Translations under genes and position numbers: made by a program | In this document: piece after piece, positions 6,800 through 14,233 of the stretch | Layout: each line of letters starts with the position of its first letter | How positions within the stretch are numbered: position 1 is the stretch's first letter | Assembly (NCBI GenBank): GCA_001038565.1 | Contig: LFJO01000005.1 | Coordinates: forward strand, 1-45,702 | From: Alkalihalobacillus pseudalcaliphilus | GTDB lineage: Bacteria; Bacillota; Bacilli; Bacillales; Bacillaceae_D | Length of the DNA: 45,702 nucleotides | Direction of reading: 5' to 3' | Notes under the pieces: model-generated | Told to the model about the DNA's origin: nothing | The model's database searches: none | What the model saw: the letters and a program-made list of their open reading frames with translations, nothing else

Positions 6800-7723
6800 A
6801 TGATCGAGTTAATTGAGAGATATCAAAGTGAATTAGATAAGGGTTATTCAATTAATAAAACCGCCAAAATGTTAGGTATTCATCATCAAGTATTAATTAG
6901 GCTGATAAAGAGCAAGAAACTGGAAGTATACAAAGTCATCGAAGATTTAACAAGAGATGTGCCGCAAGAGGTTATCAATTTTGAGTGGTTGTGGTATGAG
7001 GATAGGTTGGACGAAATAGCAAGAGATTCTTTGCATCATAATTTCTATATATCTGAGAATTTCAAGTCAAAGGATGACGTGCTTTTGTCTAGGTACTGTG
7101 TAAGTTCATATGGAGGGTTACATAATTATTTGAATAAAAAGCACCACAACGTACTATGTCAATCCATCTATAAAACCTGCACTAAATGTAGTAAAAATAA
7201 AAATATAGGAGAATTTTCACCTTGTAAGCACGGATATTTAGGGATTTACTTCCATTGTAAAAGTTGCGAGTCTAAAAGAAGAAATTCATATGTCAAAGAT
7301 AATTACGTAAAAGTCAAAGTATTAGTAACTAAAAAGAGATACGCGAATACTGGATTACCTAACACTTTGAGTGAGAAGGAGTATTTAGTGGCGTTTAAGC
7401 ATTTTAATAATAAATGTTGTAAATGCGGTACTTCTAAGGAAATATCCTTAGATCACTACATTCCAAGAAATTGGGGACATGGCGGAAACACGATAGAAAA
7501 TATTATTCCTTTATGCCGATCTTGTAACTCATATAAAAGTACGAAAAATCCTTTGAAGATCTCAGAACTTGATCACGTCATACCTTATTTAGCATCTTTA
7601 AATAACCTAAGCGAACAAGAATTTAAATCATATGTAAATTGGTGTAGCGACAATAAACGCCCGATTCATGATATTAAAAGTAAAGTTCCATCGATTGAAG
7701 CTTGGAAGGAGTCATTAAATTGA
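6800..7723 (+). CDS. HNH endonuclease with N-terminal helix-turn-helix
   Basis: 307 residues from ATG 6800 (a GTG at 6791 is also possible). Residues 10-40 resemble a helix-turn-helix (SINKTAKMLGIHHQVLIRLI). Residues 125-155 hold CTKCSKNKNIGEF..CKSC, a zinc ribbon. Residues 208-250 are the HNH nuclease: CCKCGTSKEISLDHYIP, then NIIPLCRSCNSYK. The gene is markedly more AT-rich than its neighbours and sits between a terminator and the winged-helix gene, as expected for a free-standing homing endonuclease. Its stop overlaps the TTG start of the next gene. Confidence 0.85.
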   Translation: MIELIERYQSELDKGYSINKTAKMLGIHHQVLIRLIKSKKLEVYKVIEDLTRDVPQEVINFEWLWYEDRLDEIARDSLHHNFYISENFKSKDDVLLSRYCVSSYGGLHNYLNKKHHNVLCQSIYKTCTKCSKNKNIGEFSPCKHGYLGIYFHCKSCESKRRNSYVKDNYVKVKVLVTKKRYANTGLPNTLSEKEYLVAFKHFNNKCCKCGTSKEISLDHYIPRNWGHGGNTIENIIPLCRSCNSYKSTKNPLKISELDHVIPYLASLNNLSEQEFKSYVNWCSDNKRPIHDIKSKVPSIEAWKESLN

Positions 7724-8046
7724 GTGAACAAAAACCGAAAGTCATCGACAGACGCAATCGTAAGTTCGTATGGGTCGACCGCGCCGTAATGGAATACACC
7801 GAAACCCTAACGCGACCCACTGATAAACTCGTATACGTCATGCTGTGCATGTACGCGGATAACGAAACTCTCACGTCCTATCCGTCCATTGAGCGATTAG
7901 CCGAACTTTGCGGATGTAGTGAACGAATGGTGCGGTATTCCATCTCGCGACTAAAAGAAGCCGAATTAATATCGGTAGAGGCGCGATATGATGGGCGCGG
8001 GTATCGGTCAAGCAACGTTTATTATATACTCGACCCGCCTGCCTAG
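7720..8046 (+). CDS. Winged-helix protein, replication-initiator-like N-terminal domain
   Basis: 108 residues from TTG 7720; GGAAGGAG stands 8 bp upstream. Residues 15-105 form a winged helix of the HTH_36/replication-initiator type: LTRPTDKLVYVMLCMYAD, PSIERLAELCGCSERMVRYSISRLKEAELI, then a YYILDPP wing end. The protein stops just after that domain, inside the first of two 21-bp repeats. A second winged-helix gene with the same downstream arrangement lies at 44338-44703. It could start replication at the adjacent repeats or regulate transcription. Confidence 0.8.
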   Translation: MSEQKPKVIDRRNRKFVWVDRAVMEYTETLTRPTDKLVYVMLCMYADNETLTSYPSIERLAELCGCSERMVRYSISRLKEAELISVEARYDGRGYRSSNVYYILDPPA

Positions 8047-8082
8047 CGGTAAATAGTTCACGCCTAACGGCAAATATTTCAT
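8041..8082 (+). repeat. Two 21-bp iteron-like repeats
   Basis: Copies at 8041-8061 and 8062-8082 share GCCTA-CGG-AAATA-TTCA and differ at four positions. The stop codon TAG of the winged-helix gene lies in the first copy. A period near 21-22 bp is typical of iterons bound by initiators. Confidence 0.6.
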
Positions 8083-8239
8083 GACTGACCTGCAACATTT
8101 ACCTAGTAACTATACTAAGGTTTATCTATACTTATTTATCTATACTAAAGTACTTGGCAAAACCATTCGTCACTACGTTCCTCAGCAGTCATTCACTAAC
8201 GTTCATAACTGCCTATTATTTATCCGCGAAAGAACTTAA
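8081..8239 (+). CDS. Small ORF with the IRHYVPQQxFTNVH block (possible gene remnant)
   Basis: 52 codons from ATG 8081, in a different frame from the winged-helix gene. The segment at 8165-8209 encodes IRHYVPQQSFTNVHNC. Nearly the same peptide is encoded at 44825-44869. The three base differences across the best 44 bp are two silent third-position changes (CAG to CAA) and one Ser/Ala change. That pattern suggests coding constraint, but there is no clear ribosome site, so it may be a remnant of a longer initiator gene. Confidence 0.35.
   Translation: MTDLQHLPSNYTKVYLYLFIYTKVLGKTIRHYVPQQSFTNVHNCLLFIRERT
8111..8146 (+). repeat. Three TATACT repeats in an AT-rich stretch
   Basis: TATACT occurs at 8111, 8127 and 8141 in the context CTATACTWA. 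TATACTAAAG occurs again at 16894-16903 in front of the control region. These may be operator or initiator sites. The whole gap 8047-8320 has no convincing long gene. Confidence 0.4.
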
Positions 8240-8320
8240 ATAATAAAAAGATCACGCAGAAAATGAGTTAAGTGAGCCGCCGCCCTCACCGCGCCAATTT
8301 AACCGAAGGAGGAACCGCCC

Positions 8321-8587
8321 GTGAAACGTGACCACCCGATACATTACGTAGTCAACGTCAACAACGAATCCCAGCCGACTCACCAATACGGAGTCGTCAC
8401 CGCAACTGTCACGCACTTTACCCGCGAAATATACTTACCGCGTATTCTTGTCGACATCGGAGTCGCGTCGTCTATAAGCGAAGTTCGGCGGAACCGCCCG
8501 GAATTAGTCAAGGAATTGCCGAAAACGCCTCATTTCCAACGATTTAAGTACGGTAAGCGTCTCGTAGACATATTCGTTTACGCGTAA
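8321..8587 (+). CDS. Conserved-looking small phage protein
   Basis: 88 residues starting at GTG with AAGGAGG upstream. The C-terminal half (LPRILVDIGVASSISEVRRNRPEL...GKRLVDIFVYA) has the length and pattern of a small S4-like RNA-binding module (a helix, a basic turn, then a short strand), but this is weak. First gene of a tightly packed early run that continues to 14.1 kb. Confidence 0.7.
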   Translation: MKRDHPIHYVVNVNNESQPTHQYGVVTATVTHFTREIYLPRILVDIGVASSISEVRRNRPELVKELPKTPHFQRFKYGKRLVDIFVYA

Positions 8588-8640
8588 TCAAAACGCCAAA
8601 TCGCCCGTGTTCACACCGGCAAAAACAAGGAGGAGTCGTT

Positions 8641-8973
8641 ATGCTATCGAAATACCCCGTAACAACTGACCGAGGAGAGTATCGCGTAACTATTAAAAAT
8701 ATCTATTGGTACGATGACGGTGGCGATATTTACAAAGTTGAAATATTTGAGCCGTATATAAAATGGAAACTATTTCGAAGGTTTAGGCTTGTTGCTACGT
8801 TGAGGGCGGAGGAAAAGTATCGCAATGACTTCGTAAAGGTCGCCCGACATAGTGTATTAAACTACGAAGAACGACTTATTGAGCGCGAAGAGGAGCAGCG
8901 TATTATTAACGAAGCACACGCAGTTTTCCACGAATGGGACGGCGACATGACTACGAAGGAGGTCGCTAAATGA
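8641..8973 (+). CDS. Hypothetical protein
   Basis: 110 residues with AGGAGGAG ahead of the ATG. The N-terminal 50 residues are beta-rich with many aromatics (YWYDDGGDIYKVEIFEPYIKW). The rest is a charged helix. No family was recognised. Its stop overlaps the next start (ATGA), so it is co-translated with the following gene. Confidence 0.7.
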   Translation: MLSKYPVTTDRGEYRVTIKNIYWYDDGGDIYKVEIFEPYIKWKLFRRFRLVATLRAEEKYRNDFVKVARHSVLNYEERLIEREEEQRIINEAHAVFHEWDGDMTTKEVAK

Positions 8974-9287
8974 CGAAACAACCGCTAATCATCACGCAAC
9001 GGTACGGAATCAAATCGGACGGCGCCCGCCAATTCTCCGTAGTAGAACGTCGCACCGTCGACCCCACGAAATCGCCGAAATGGGCGGAGCTAATCGCAGC
9101 CACGCCCGACCTCGACCCGTCGCCCCGCGAAACTTGGGCGGAAATAGGGTCGTACCACGCAACGATTGCGTCCGCGTTAAAAGCTATCGCCCGCCATACG
9201 ACCTTAACGTCCGAGGCGGAAACATTGGCGGAACTAATTGCGGAGCTTACCGACCTAGCTGACGCCATTCGAATCGCGGGGAAATAG
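8970..9287 (+). CDS. Hypothetical protein
   Basis: 105 residues. A beta-rich N-terminal part (LIITQRYGIKSDGARQFSVVERR) is followed by Ala-rich helices in the C-terminal 60 residues. Coupled to the preceding gene through an ATGA overlap. Not recognised. Confidence 0.7.
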   Translation: MTKQPLIITQRYGIKSDGARQFSVVERRTVDPTKSPKWAELIAATPDLDPSPRETWAEIGSYHATIASALKAIARHTTLTSEAETLAELIAELTDLADAIRIAGK

Positions 9288-9352
9288 CGACGTTAAGGGC
9301 GGTCGGGACTGTTACTATTCGGACGGAATAAAAACGCAAAGGGGACGGTAAT

Positions 9353-9682
9353 ATGACGGAAAAAATTAAGTTGACTCGCGAGCAAGCTGACGCATTGGAA
9401 ATGTTAATGGAAGTTTACGGACCTGACGAAATTATCGCGGAGCATATCGAAAGATATTGCGGAACAACGTTAAACAAATTAACAACGGCGGAGCTTGCCC
9501 GAGCACTTTTCGTAGGATATACGGTTGAGTTAACGGAAGCAGAGAAGCACGAAAAAGTAAAAGAGGCTTACTACGGATATAAACTCGGGACAGCCTACAG
9601 CACTCAGGCAGAACATTATATCCGCGGAATAAGCGACACGCTCGACATTCTCGAAATTAAAATCGAAGGGGTGAACGCATAA
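9353..9682 (+). CDS. Small phage protein, tandem paralogue 1
   Basis: 109 residues, all-alpha. It aligns end to end with the product of the next gene: LTREQADAL versus ITREQAAAI, LARALFVGYTVELTEAEKHEKV versus LIRALYVGYKIELTEREKHDKI, and IEGVNA versus VEGVNV at the C-terminus. The pair clearly arose by duplication. Function unknown. The stop overlaps the next start (TAATG). Confidence 0.8.
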   Translation: MTEKIKLTREQADALEMLMEVYGPDEIIAEHIERYCGTTLNKLTTAELARALFVGYTVELTEAEKHEKVKEAYYGYKLGTAYSTQAEHYIRGISDTLDILEIKIEGVNA

Positions 9683-10005
9683 TGTCAACGGGAACAGTAA
9701 CGATTACACGAGAACAAGCGGCGGCAATCGACAACATTTTAGAGTTCGGGGACGTTGAGGACATCGTTAGGGAGCACGCAGAAGAGGGTGACGGTTGGGA
9801 AAGTGCATGGACGCCTATTAACGGAATGCCTCTCGATACTTTAATACGTGCGTTGTACGTGGGCTATAAAATCGAACTAACTGAGCGGGAGAAGCACGAT
9901 AAAATTCGAGATTTATACCAAACCTCGTACTACGGTAATCATCGTTTCTATATTAAGGAAGTATTATCAATACTCGATATTGAAGTCGAAGGAGTGAATG
10001 TATAA
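9682..10005 (+). CDS. Small phage protein, tandem paralogue 2
   Basis: 107 residues, homologous to the product of the gene before it over its full length, differing mainly in a central insert (EEGDGWESAWTPINGM). Retention of both copies with considerable divergence suggests distinct partners or targets. Its stop overlaps the next small gene by one base. Confidence 0.8.
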   Translation: MSTGTVTITREQAAAIDNILEFGDVEDIVREHAEEGDGWESAWTPINGMPLDTLIRALYVGYKIELTEREKHDKIRDLYQTSYYGNHRFYIKEVLSILDIEVEGVNV

Positions 10006-10166
10006 TGCTTACTAAAGGCATAATTTTTGCGAGATTGTTAGATGATTTCCGCAGTCTTATTGAGCGTGAATCGGAACGTGTAGGCTATAGCCCGGAAGGG
10101 GCCGCGGATTTTGCGGAACTGAGGTCGGATATTTACCGAAAATTGTACGAGGAGGCGAGCGAATGA
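10005..10166 (+). CDS. Short hypothetical protein
   Basis: 53 residues, helical and charged (LLDDFRSLIERESERVGY). It begins at the last base of the previous stop and ends overlapping the next ATG. Full use of the space and the ribosome site GAAGGAG before the ATG support it being real. Not recognised. Confidence 0.7.
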   Translation: MLTKGIIFARLLDDFRSLIERESERVGYSPEGAADFAELRSDIYRKLYEEASE

Positions 10167-10507
10167 ACGCACAACGATTAACGGAGATTCGCGAAAGGGC
10201 TGCGAAGGCGACGGACGGAGCTTGGCGAGCTACGTTAGATGACCCATACTACCGCACATACGTGTTAGGTTCGTTCAATAAAGGGGTACACGTAATTGCG
10301 GATATTAAGGGCGATAACAATGCCGACTTCATCGCACACGCCCGAACTGACGTCGAGGACTTACTCGCGGAGGTTGAGCGGTTGTCTCACGTAGTTGCCG
10401 TGATAAAAGAAATGGCCGAGGAAGGTTACGTCACGGCGGCTAGTATCGATGAAGCGTTTGTATGTGATATATTCTTACAACGTCTAAACGAGGAGTTGAA
10501 CGAATGA
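10163..10507 (+). CDS. Ead/Ea22-like phage protein
   Basis: 114 residues. The middle part, VIADIKGDNNADFIAHARTDVEDLLAEVERL, matches the well-known Ead/Ea22-type signature (NADFIAxARxDVPxLLAEVERL) found in many phage early regions. The biochemical role of that family is not established. Coupled to both neighbours by 4-bp overlaps. Confidence 0.8.
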   Translation: MNAQRLTEIRERAAKATDGAWRATLDDPYYRTYVLGSFNKGVHVIADIKGDNNADFIAHARTDVEDLLAEVERLSHVVAVIKEMAEEGYVTAASIDEAFVCDIFLQRLNEELNE

Positions 10508-10818
10508 TGACGAACTGGTTACTTGGATATAGTGCGGTTATCCTCGGAGTTGCTACTTATTTCGGGATAAGGAAGTATTTTCATAACGCAAAAGAAGAAC
10601 GAAAGAAGAAACGAGAATCTCAGCCGAAAATCTTCTTAGTTGTGTACGACTTTTTAGATGTTTCGTATTTGCGTGGGGTTTTCATGTCAAGCGAAGAAGC
10701 ACAGAAGTTTATCGATACTTTATCAAAGGAGGAAGATTATAGTCCGTTTGATTACCGAGTTATAGTGCAAAGAGAAAAGAATTTATTAAAATTCCGTAAA
10801 AAGGAGGCGAGCGCCTAA
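10504..10818 (+). CDS. Small membrane-anchored protein
   Basis: 104 residues. One N-terminal membrane span (LLGYSAVILGVATYFGI), then a basic stretch (KEERKKKRESQ) that should stay in the cytoplasm, then a soluble alpha/beta domain (FLVVYDFLDVSYLRGVF). No family was recognised. Base composition is slightly more AT-rich than its neighbours. Overlaps both flanking genes. Confidence 0.75.
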   Translation: MMTNWLLGYSAVILGVATYFGIRKYFHNAKEERKKKRESQPKIFLVVYDFLDVSYLRGVFMSSEEAQKFIDTLSKEEDYSPFDYRVIVQREKNLLKFRKKEASA

Positions 10819-11231
10819 TGCCACGCAAACAACCGAAAACAGCCGACTGGCGTAACTTACCGCTTGCCGACTGGAATTGCACGACTTTCACCGCTTATTT
10901 AGAAGATCGCACCCGCGAATTATACGGCGTTGAGTATTTGCCAGGCGGCGGTGGCGCGAAGAATGTCCGATGGTCACGCGAAAAAGGAATGATGAAGCAG
11001 GCGCAGACTAAATACGGAAATACCGTCTTGCGTAAATTTATCGACCTATGCCACGCGGAGTATCGACCAAACGCGAAATACCCTTTCGTACATTTTACGT
11101 TAATGTATTCGCACATGGATCGAAACTTTGCGAAGGCGCAGGCGGCTGAAACCCGCGGCAAGAAAGCGGAAGCCCAAGCGGAAAAGGCGGCGGAATCTCT
11201 CACGGACAAAAACGTGCTCGATTGGCTGTAA
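10818..11231 (+). CDS. Hypothetical protein upstream of the replication genes
   Basis: 137 residues. The N-terminal part has conserved-looking aromatic and Gly motifs (DWNCTTFTAYLEDRTRELYG, EYLPGGGGAKNVRW), and the C-terminal 35 residues are an Ala/Glu/Lys helix. Position ahead of a DnaC-like gene hints at a replication accessory role, but no family was recognised. Confidence 0.7.
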   Translation: MPRKQPKTADWRNLPLADWNCTTFTAYLEDRTRELYGVEYLPGGGGAKNVRWSREKGMMKQAQTKYGNTVLRKFIDLCHAEYRPNAKYPFVHFTLMYSHMDRNFAKAQAAETRGKKAEAQAEKAAESLTDKNVLDWL

Positions 11232-11266
11232 CGCGCGAATAAAACGAAATTATGGAGGCGGTTATT

Positions 11267-12028
11267 TTGGCGAAATCTTATGCGGAATTATCTAACGAAT
11301 TACAGGCGGTAGTAGACGAGGTTAAACGCAAGGCTTACGCGGAAGGATTCGAGGCAGGGCGGGTGTTTGATAGTCGCGAAGAAAGTAGACGGAAAGAAGT
11401 AGCGGAGTTGCTTAAGGCTAGAGCCGACTTTTTGGCGGAACAAGGACGAGATTCTTTCGAGGAACGCGCGGAGAGAGGTCGCCAAATGATCGAAAAGGCG
11501 CGCGAACAGTCGAAGGAAGATAAGCAACGAATGCGCGACGAAATCGTTGAGCGTGCGAAGGCGGATGTTGAGGATCTTTTACAGCACAACCACACTGAAT
11601 CTGTCGCGGGCGGAGTGTGGTTCGTAAACACTGTAATAGCTGTGAAAACAGACTTTTGCAAGTTTGTAGTAAATAAGGAGAAGAGAGTCGTGGTGGCGTT
11701 GGTTATCGATATACACAATAATTCGGTGTATACAAAAGGAATCGCCAAATGCGCCCCTAACGATTGCTTCAACGTCCACATCGGAAAGGCGATTTCACTT
11801 CGCCGAGCACTAGGACTCCACGTGCCTACGGAATATTTAAACGCACCACAGCCGACGGAGGTTCGGATTGGAGATATAATGAAAGTGTTTGTTTGGGGCA
11901 ACGGAGTTAGAATAGTGAATAAAGCCGGAGGAATTCACGGCATTATGAATATGTACGCAGAGAAGTATTTTGCCGATGGGAAGGCAAGTATTATCGACGA
12001 CTCACGCGAAGGGGTGGAAGCGGAATGA
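11267..12028 (+). CDS. Hypothetical protein with long N-terminal coiled coil
   Basis: 253 residues from TTG 11267, chosen because GGAGG (11254-11258) lies 8 bp upstream; an ATG at 11252 is part of that ribosome site. Residues 5-110 are a highly charged helix. Residues 120-250 form a compact domain (VVALVIDIHNNSVYTKGIAKCAP...FNVHIGKAISLRRALGL). No family was recognised. Confidence 0.75.
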   Translation: MAKSYAELSNELQAVVDEVKRKAYAEGFEAGRVFDSREESRRKEVAELLKARADFLAEQGRDSFEERAERGRQMIEKAREQSKEDKQRMRDEIVERAKADVEDLLQHNHTESVAGGVWFVNTVIAVKTDFCKFVVNKEKRVVVALVIDIHNNSVYTKGIAKCAPNDCFNVHIGKAISLRRALGLHVPTEYLNAPQPTEVRIGDIMKVFVWGNGVRIVNKAGGIHGIMNMYAEKYFADGKASIIDDSREGVEAE

Positions 12029-12225
12029 CCTTCTTATTTATCGTTTTGCCTCCGCTAATACTCCTCGCTATAATCGGACTGTTCTTTATTATCGAAGCTA
12101 TTAAGTCGGTAAAAGCGGAAGGATTCTCGATTCACTACGACTTGGCAGACGAGGACTTCGGATTTTTAAAGCCGAGCAAACCACGCATTGTTAACCGTAA
12201 ATTACGCTCTAAACGAAAGGAGTGA
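12025..12225 (+). CDS. Single-span membrane protein
   Basis: 66 residues. Residues 2-27 are a strong membrane span (FLFIVLPPLILLAIIGLFFIIEAI), followed by a short soluble tail ending in basic residues. Coupled to the previous gene by an ATGA overlap. One of several tiny membrane proteins in this element. Confidence 0.75.
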   Translation: MTFLFIVLPPLILLAIIGLFFIIEAIKSVKAEGFSIHYDLADEDFGFLKPSKPRIVNRKLRSKRKE

Positions 12226-12232
12226 CGCCACT

Positions 12233-12988
12233 TTGACGCAAACGAACGAAACTAACTGCATACTCGCCCGCGACTGCGCCCACGCCGGCTCGCCCGCCAA
12301 ATGTACCGACCGTTGCCCGCACTTTGCGCAATTACACTCGGCGACCGGACGTCATACACGCGCAGGCTTGCCCGCTAAATATGCGCTGACCACGTTAGCC
12401 GACGCCCCGCCACGCGCCGATCAGCCGGAAGTGTACGGCGCAATTGACCGCGTTGTTGCTTCATTTTCGCGCCAATTTGACGCCAAGCCGGCTATTAAAT
12501 CGCTGTACTTATTTTCCGCGGAACCAGGCACGGGCAAAACGACCACGGCGTCGGGGCTACTTAACGCGTACCTAACCGCCCATTACGTGGGCTCGTTAAA
12601 GCGCGGGCAAACGCCGAAGGAGCGACCGGTATTTTTTCTCGATGTCAACGAATGGCAAACGCACTATAACCGGTACACGCGTCCGGGCGTGCCGGATTGG
12701 CGTAAGGAAGAAGCGGCGGACGTGTACTACGCATGGCTTGCCCGCGCTAAGGTTGCCGACTTTGCAGTGCTTGACGATATCGGCGTACGTGGGGCGAGCG
12801 AAGCTTTTCGCGGGGACTTACACGATATTATTAACGCGAGGGTAGCCGCGGAGAAGCCGACCGTCTACACGTCAAATATTCCGTTTGCCGACTTGGCGGG
12901 GCTATATGACGCAAGGCTTGCGGATAGGGTGCGCGACCAATGCTTAGAGGCTCCGTTTAAGGGGCAATCGAAAAGGGGGCGACGTTGA
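12233..12988 (+). CDS. DnaC/DnaI-like AAA+ helicase loader
   Basis: 251 residues from TTG 12233, with AAAGGAG upstream. Residues 8-28 carry four Cys in CxxxxxC...CxxxC spacing plus H, a likely zinc site. The AAA+ core has Walker A (SAEPGTGKTTTA, about residues 100-111), Walker B (FAVLDDIGV) and a sensor-like YTSNIPF. This matches loaders that place the replicative helicase on DNA; the DnaB-like helicase gene lies 1.2 kb downstream. IstB-type transposition ATPases share the fold, but no transposase is present here. Confidence 0.85.
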   Translation: MTQTNETNCILARDCAHAGSPAKCTDRCPHFAQLHSATGRHTRAGLPAKYALTTLADAPPRADQPEVYGAIDRVVASFSRQFDAKPAIKSLYLFSAEPGTGKTTTASGLLNAYLTAHYVGSLKRGQTPKERPVFFLDVNEWQTHYNRYTRPGVPDWRKEEAADVYYAWLARAKVADFAVLDDIGVRGASEAFRGDLHDIINARVAAEKPTVYTSNIPFADLAGLYDARLADRVRDQCLEAPFKGQSKRGRR

Positions 12989-13161
12989 TGGCGGAAGTTA
13001 TGGGCGTTATACTTAACATTTTTGTTAACATTTTAATCGGATTGACCGTTTTGGTGATAATTTTCGGAATTGCTATCTCGATAGTTATGTACCCGGCAAT
13101 CCTCATAGTAGCCGTGACATTAACTTTTGCGTGGGCAGTTGGACGAACACTTACGGAGTGA
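12988..13161 (+). CDS. Small two-span membrane protein
   Basis: 57 residues, almost entirely hydrophobic: two spans (ILNIFVNILIGLTVLVIIFG and a second ending TFAWAVG) with no soluble domain. The start overlaps the stop of the loader gene (TGATG), and GGGGGCG is the ribosome site. Holin-like in size, but lysis genes are not expected here, so I leave the function open. Confidence 0.65.
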   Translation: MAEVMGVILNIFVNILIGLTVLVIIFGIAISIVMYPAILIVAVTLTFAWAVGRTLTE

Positions 13162-13173
13162 GGGGGCGGACTT

Positions 13174-13752
13174 ATGAAGGGAATTATCGGCAAGTTGTCA
13201 GCACTAACTGTATTAATAGGCGCAACTGTGTACACAACGCAGAAGTATCGCGATTATATCGAGCGTCGCGAATCAGAGGCGATTTATGAACGATTACTCG
13301 CGGAAAAAGGGTCGGTCGAGTTAGAATTTGCGCCGGCAGAGGACGCGGAACCTTATACCGCACACTTTGACGTAGGCGACCCCGTCATTATTCGTAACCC
13401 ATATCTCGCGGAGTTGACCGAGCACGACGTAAGGCATACGCGAATCACAGAACGCGGACAAATCGAAGAAACGGGCGTTTACATTTATCGCGTAGAGGGC
13501 GACACGCAATGGTACAACGAGGCGTATCTCGCGGAAGATTACTACGGACCTAAAACGTTAAATGTCGTGCCCATAACGGAAGCGACGGAAGCCCCGCCGA
13601 CCATTGACGCTCAAATAGACGCAGTGCTCGACGAAATTAATGACAATAACGCGCTAATTAAGACGTTTGGAGACGCCGAATACCTAGAGAAGGGGCGTCA
13701 GTTAAGCGTTAAATTAGCCGGGCTGAGGACGCAGAAATACGGAAGTGAATAG
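13174..13752 (+). CDS. Signal-anchored hypothetical protein
   Basis: 192 residues. An N-terminal hydrophobic helix (ALTVLIGATVYTTQ) suggests membrane anchoring or export. Residues 45-130 are beta-rich (FDVGDPVIIRNPYLAEL, GVYIYRVEGDTQWYNEAYL), resembling a small SH3-like fold, and the last 50 residues are helical. No family was recognised. Confidence 0.7.
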   Translation: MKGIIGKLSALTVLIGATVYTTQKYRDYIERRESEAIYERLLAEKGSVELEFAPAEDAEPYTAHFDVGDPVIIRNPYLAELTEHDVRHTRITERGQIEETGVYIYRVEGDTQWYNEAYLAEDYYGPKTLNVVPITEATEAPPTIDAQIDAVLDEINDNNALIKTFGDAEYLEKGRQLSVKLAGLRTQKYGSE

Positions 13753-13790
13753 TATCCAAAAAACCGAATTAAAGAGAGGAATTATTTAGA

Positions 13791-14132
13791 ATGAACAAAC
13801 GACAAAAACTTAAAAAAAGAAAGGGAAAACAGAAGAAAGGCAAACAAATTGTTTATGTTGACGGCAAAAATATAACAGATGGTAGCACAGTGGATGTATT
13901 TATTTCCAATAAGTTTGAGGTACTTAATGTAGAAGGTGAAATTGATTACTTTACTAGCACTATTCAGAATAGGCACTTGTCACAGAAGAAGTGGGAGAGA
14001 AAAGGATGGAATGAAAAAGCGGTTGATTATCTTATTAGATTAGAAAATGTTCGCAATATCGAAATGGCGGTTTGGGTTAGTGATAATGAAAAATCAGGAT
14101 ACACGATAAAACCTCCAAATGTGAGTTATTAA
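13791..14132 (+). CDS. Hypothetical protein, AT-rich insertion
   Basis: 113 residues with a strongly basic N-terminus (NKRQKLKKRKGKQKKGKQ) followed by a small beta-rich domain. Its base composition is clearly more AT-rich than the flanking replication genes, which suggests later acquisition. The ATG has GAGAGGA upstream. Not recognised. About 100 bp without a gene follow it. Confidence 0.65.
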   Translation: MNKRQKLKKRKGKQKKGKQIVYVDGKNITDGSTVDVFISNKFEVLNVEGEIDYFTSTIQNRHLSQKKWERKGWNEKAVDYLIRLENVRNIEMAVWVSDNEKSGYTIKPPNVSY

Positions 14133-14233
14133 AAAGAATAAATACATGGATTGAAATGTGTTTCTGTTATTATCTAGTACAGAAAAAATAATTCACAGTT
14201 TGACCAAACCACGAACCGAAAGGAGCGACGCCT

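Noticed and set aside
12233-12988. IstB-type transposition ATPase
   Set aside because: The motifs alone would allow it, but no IstA-like transposase or inverted repeats are present, and a DnaB-like helicase and primase follow.
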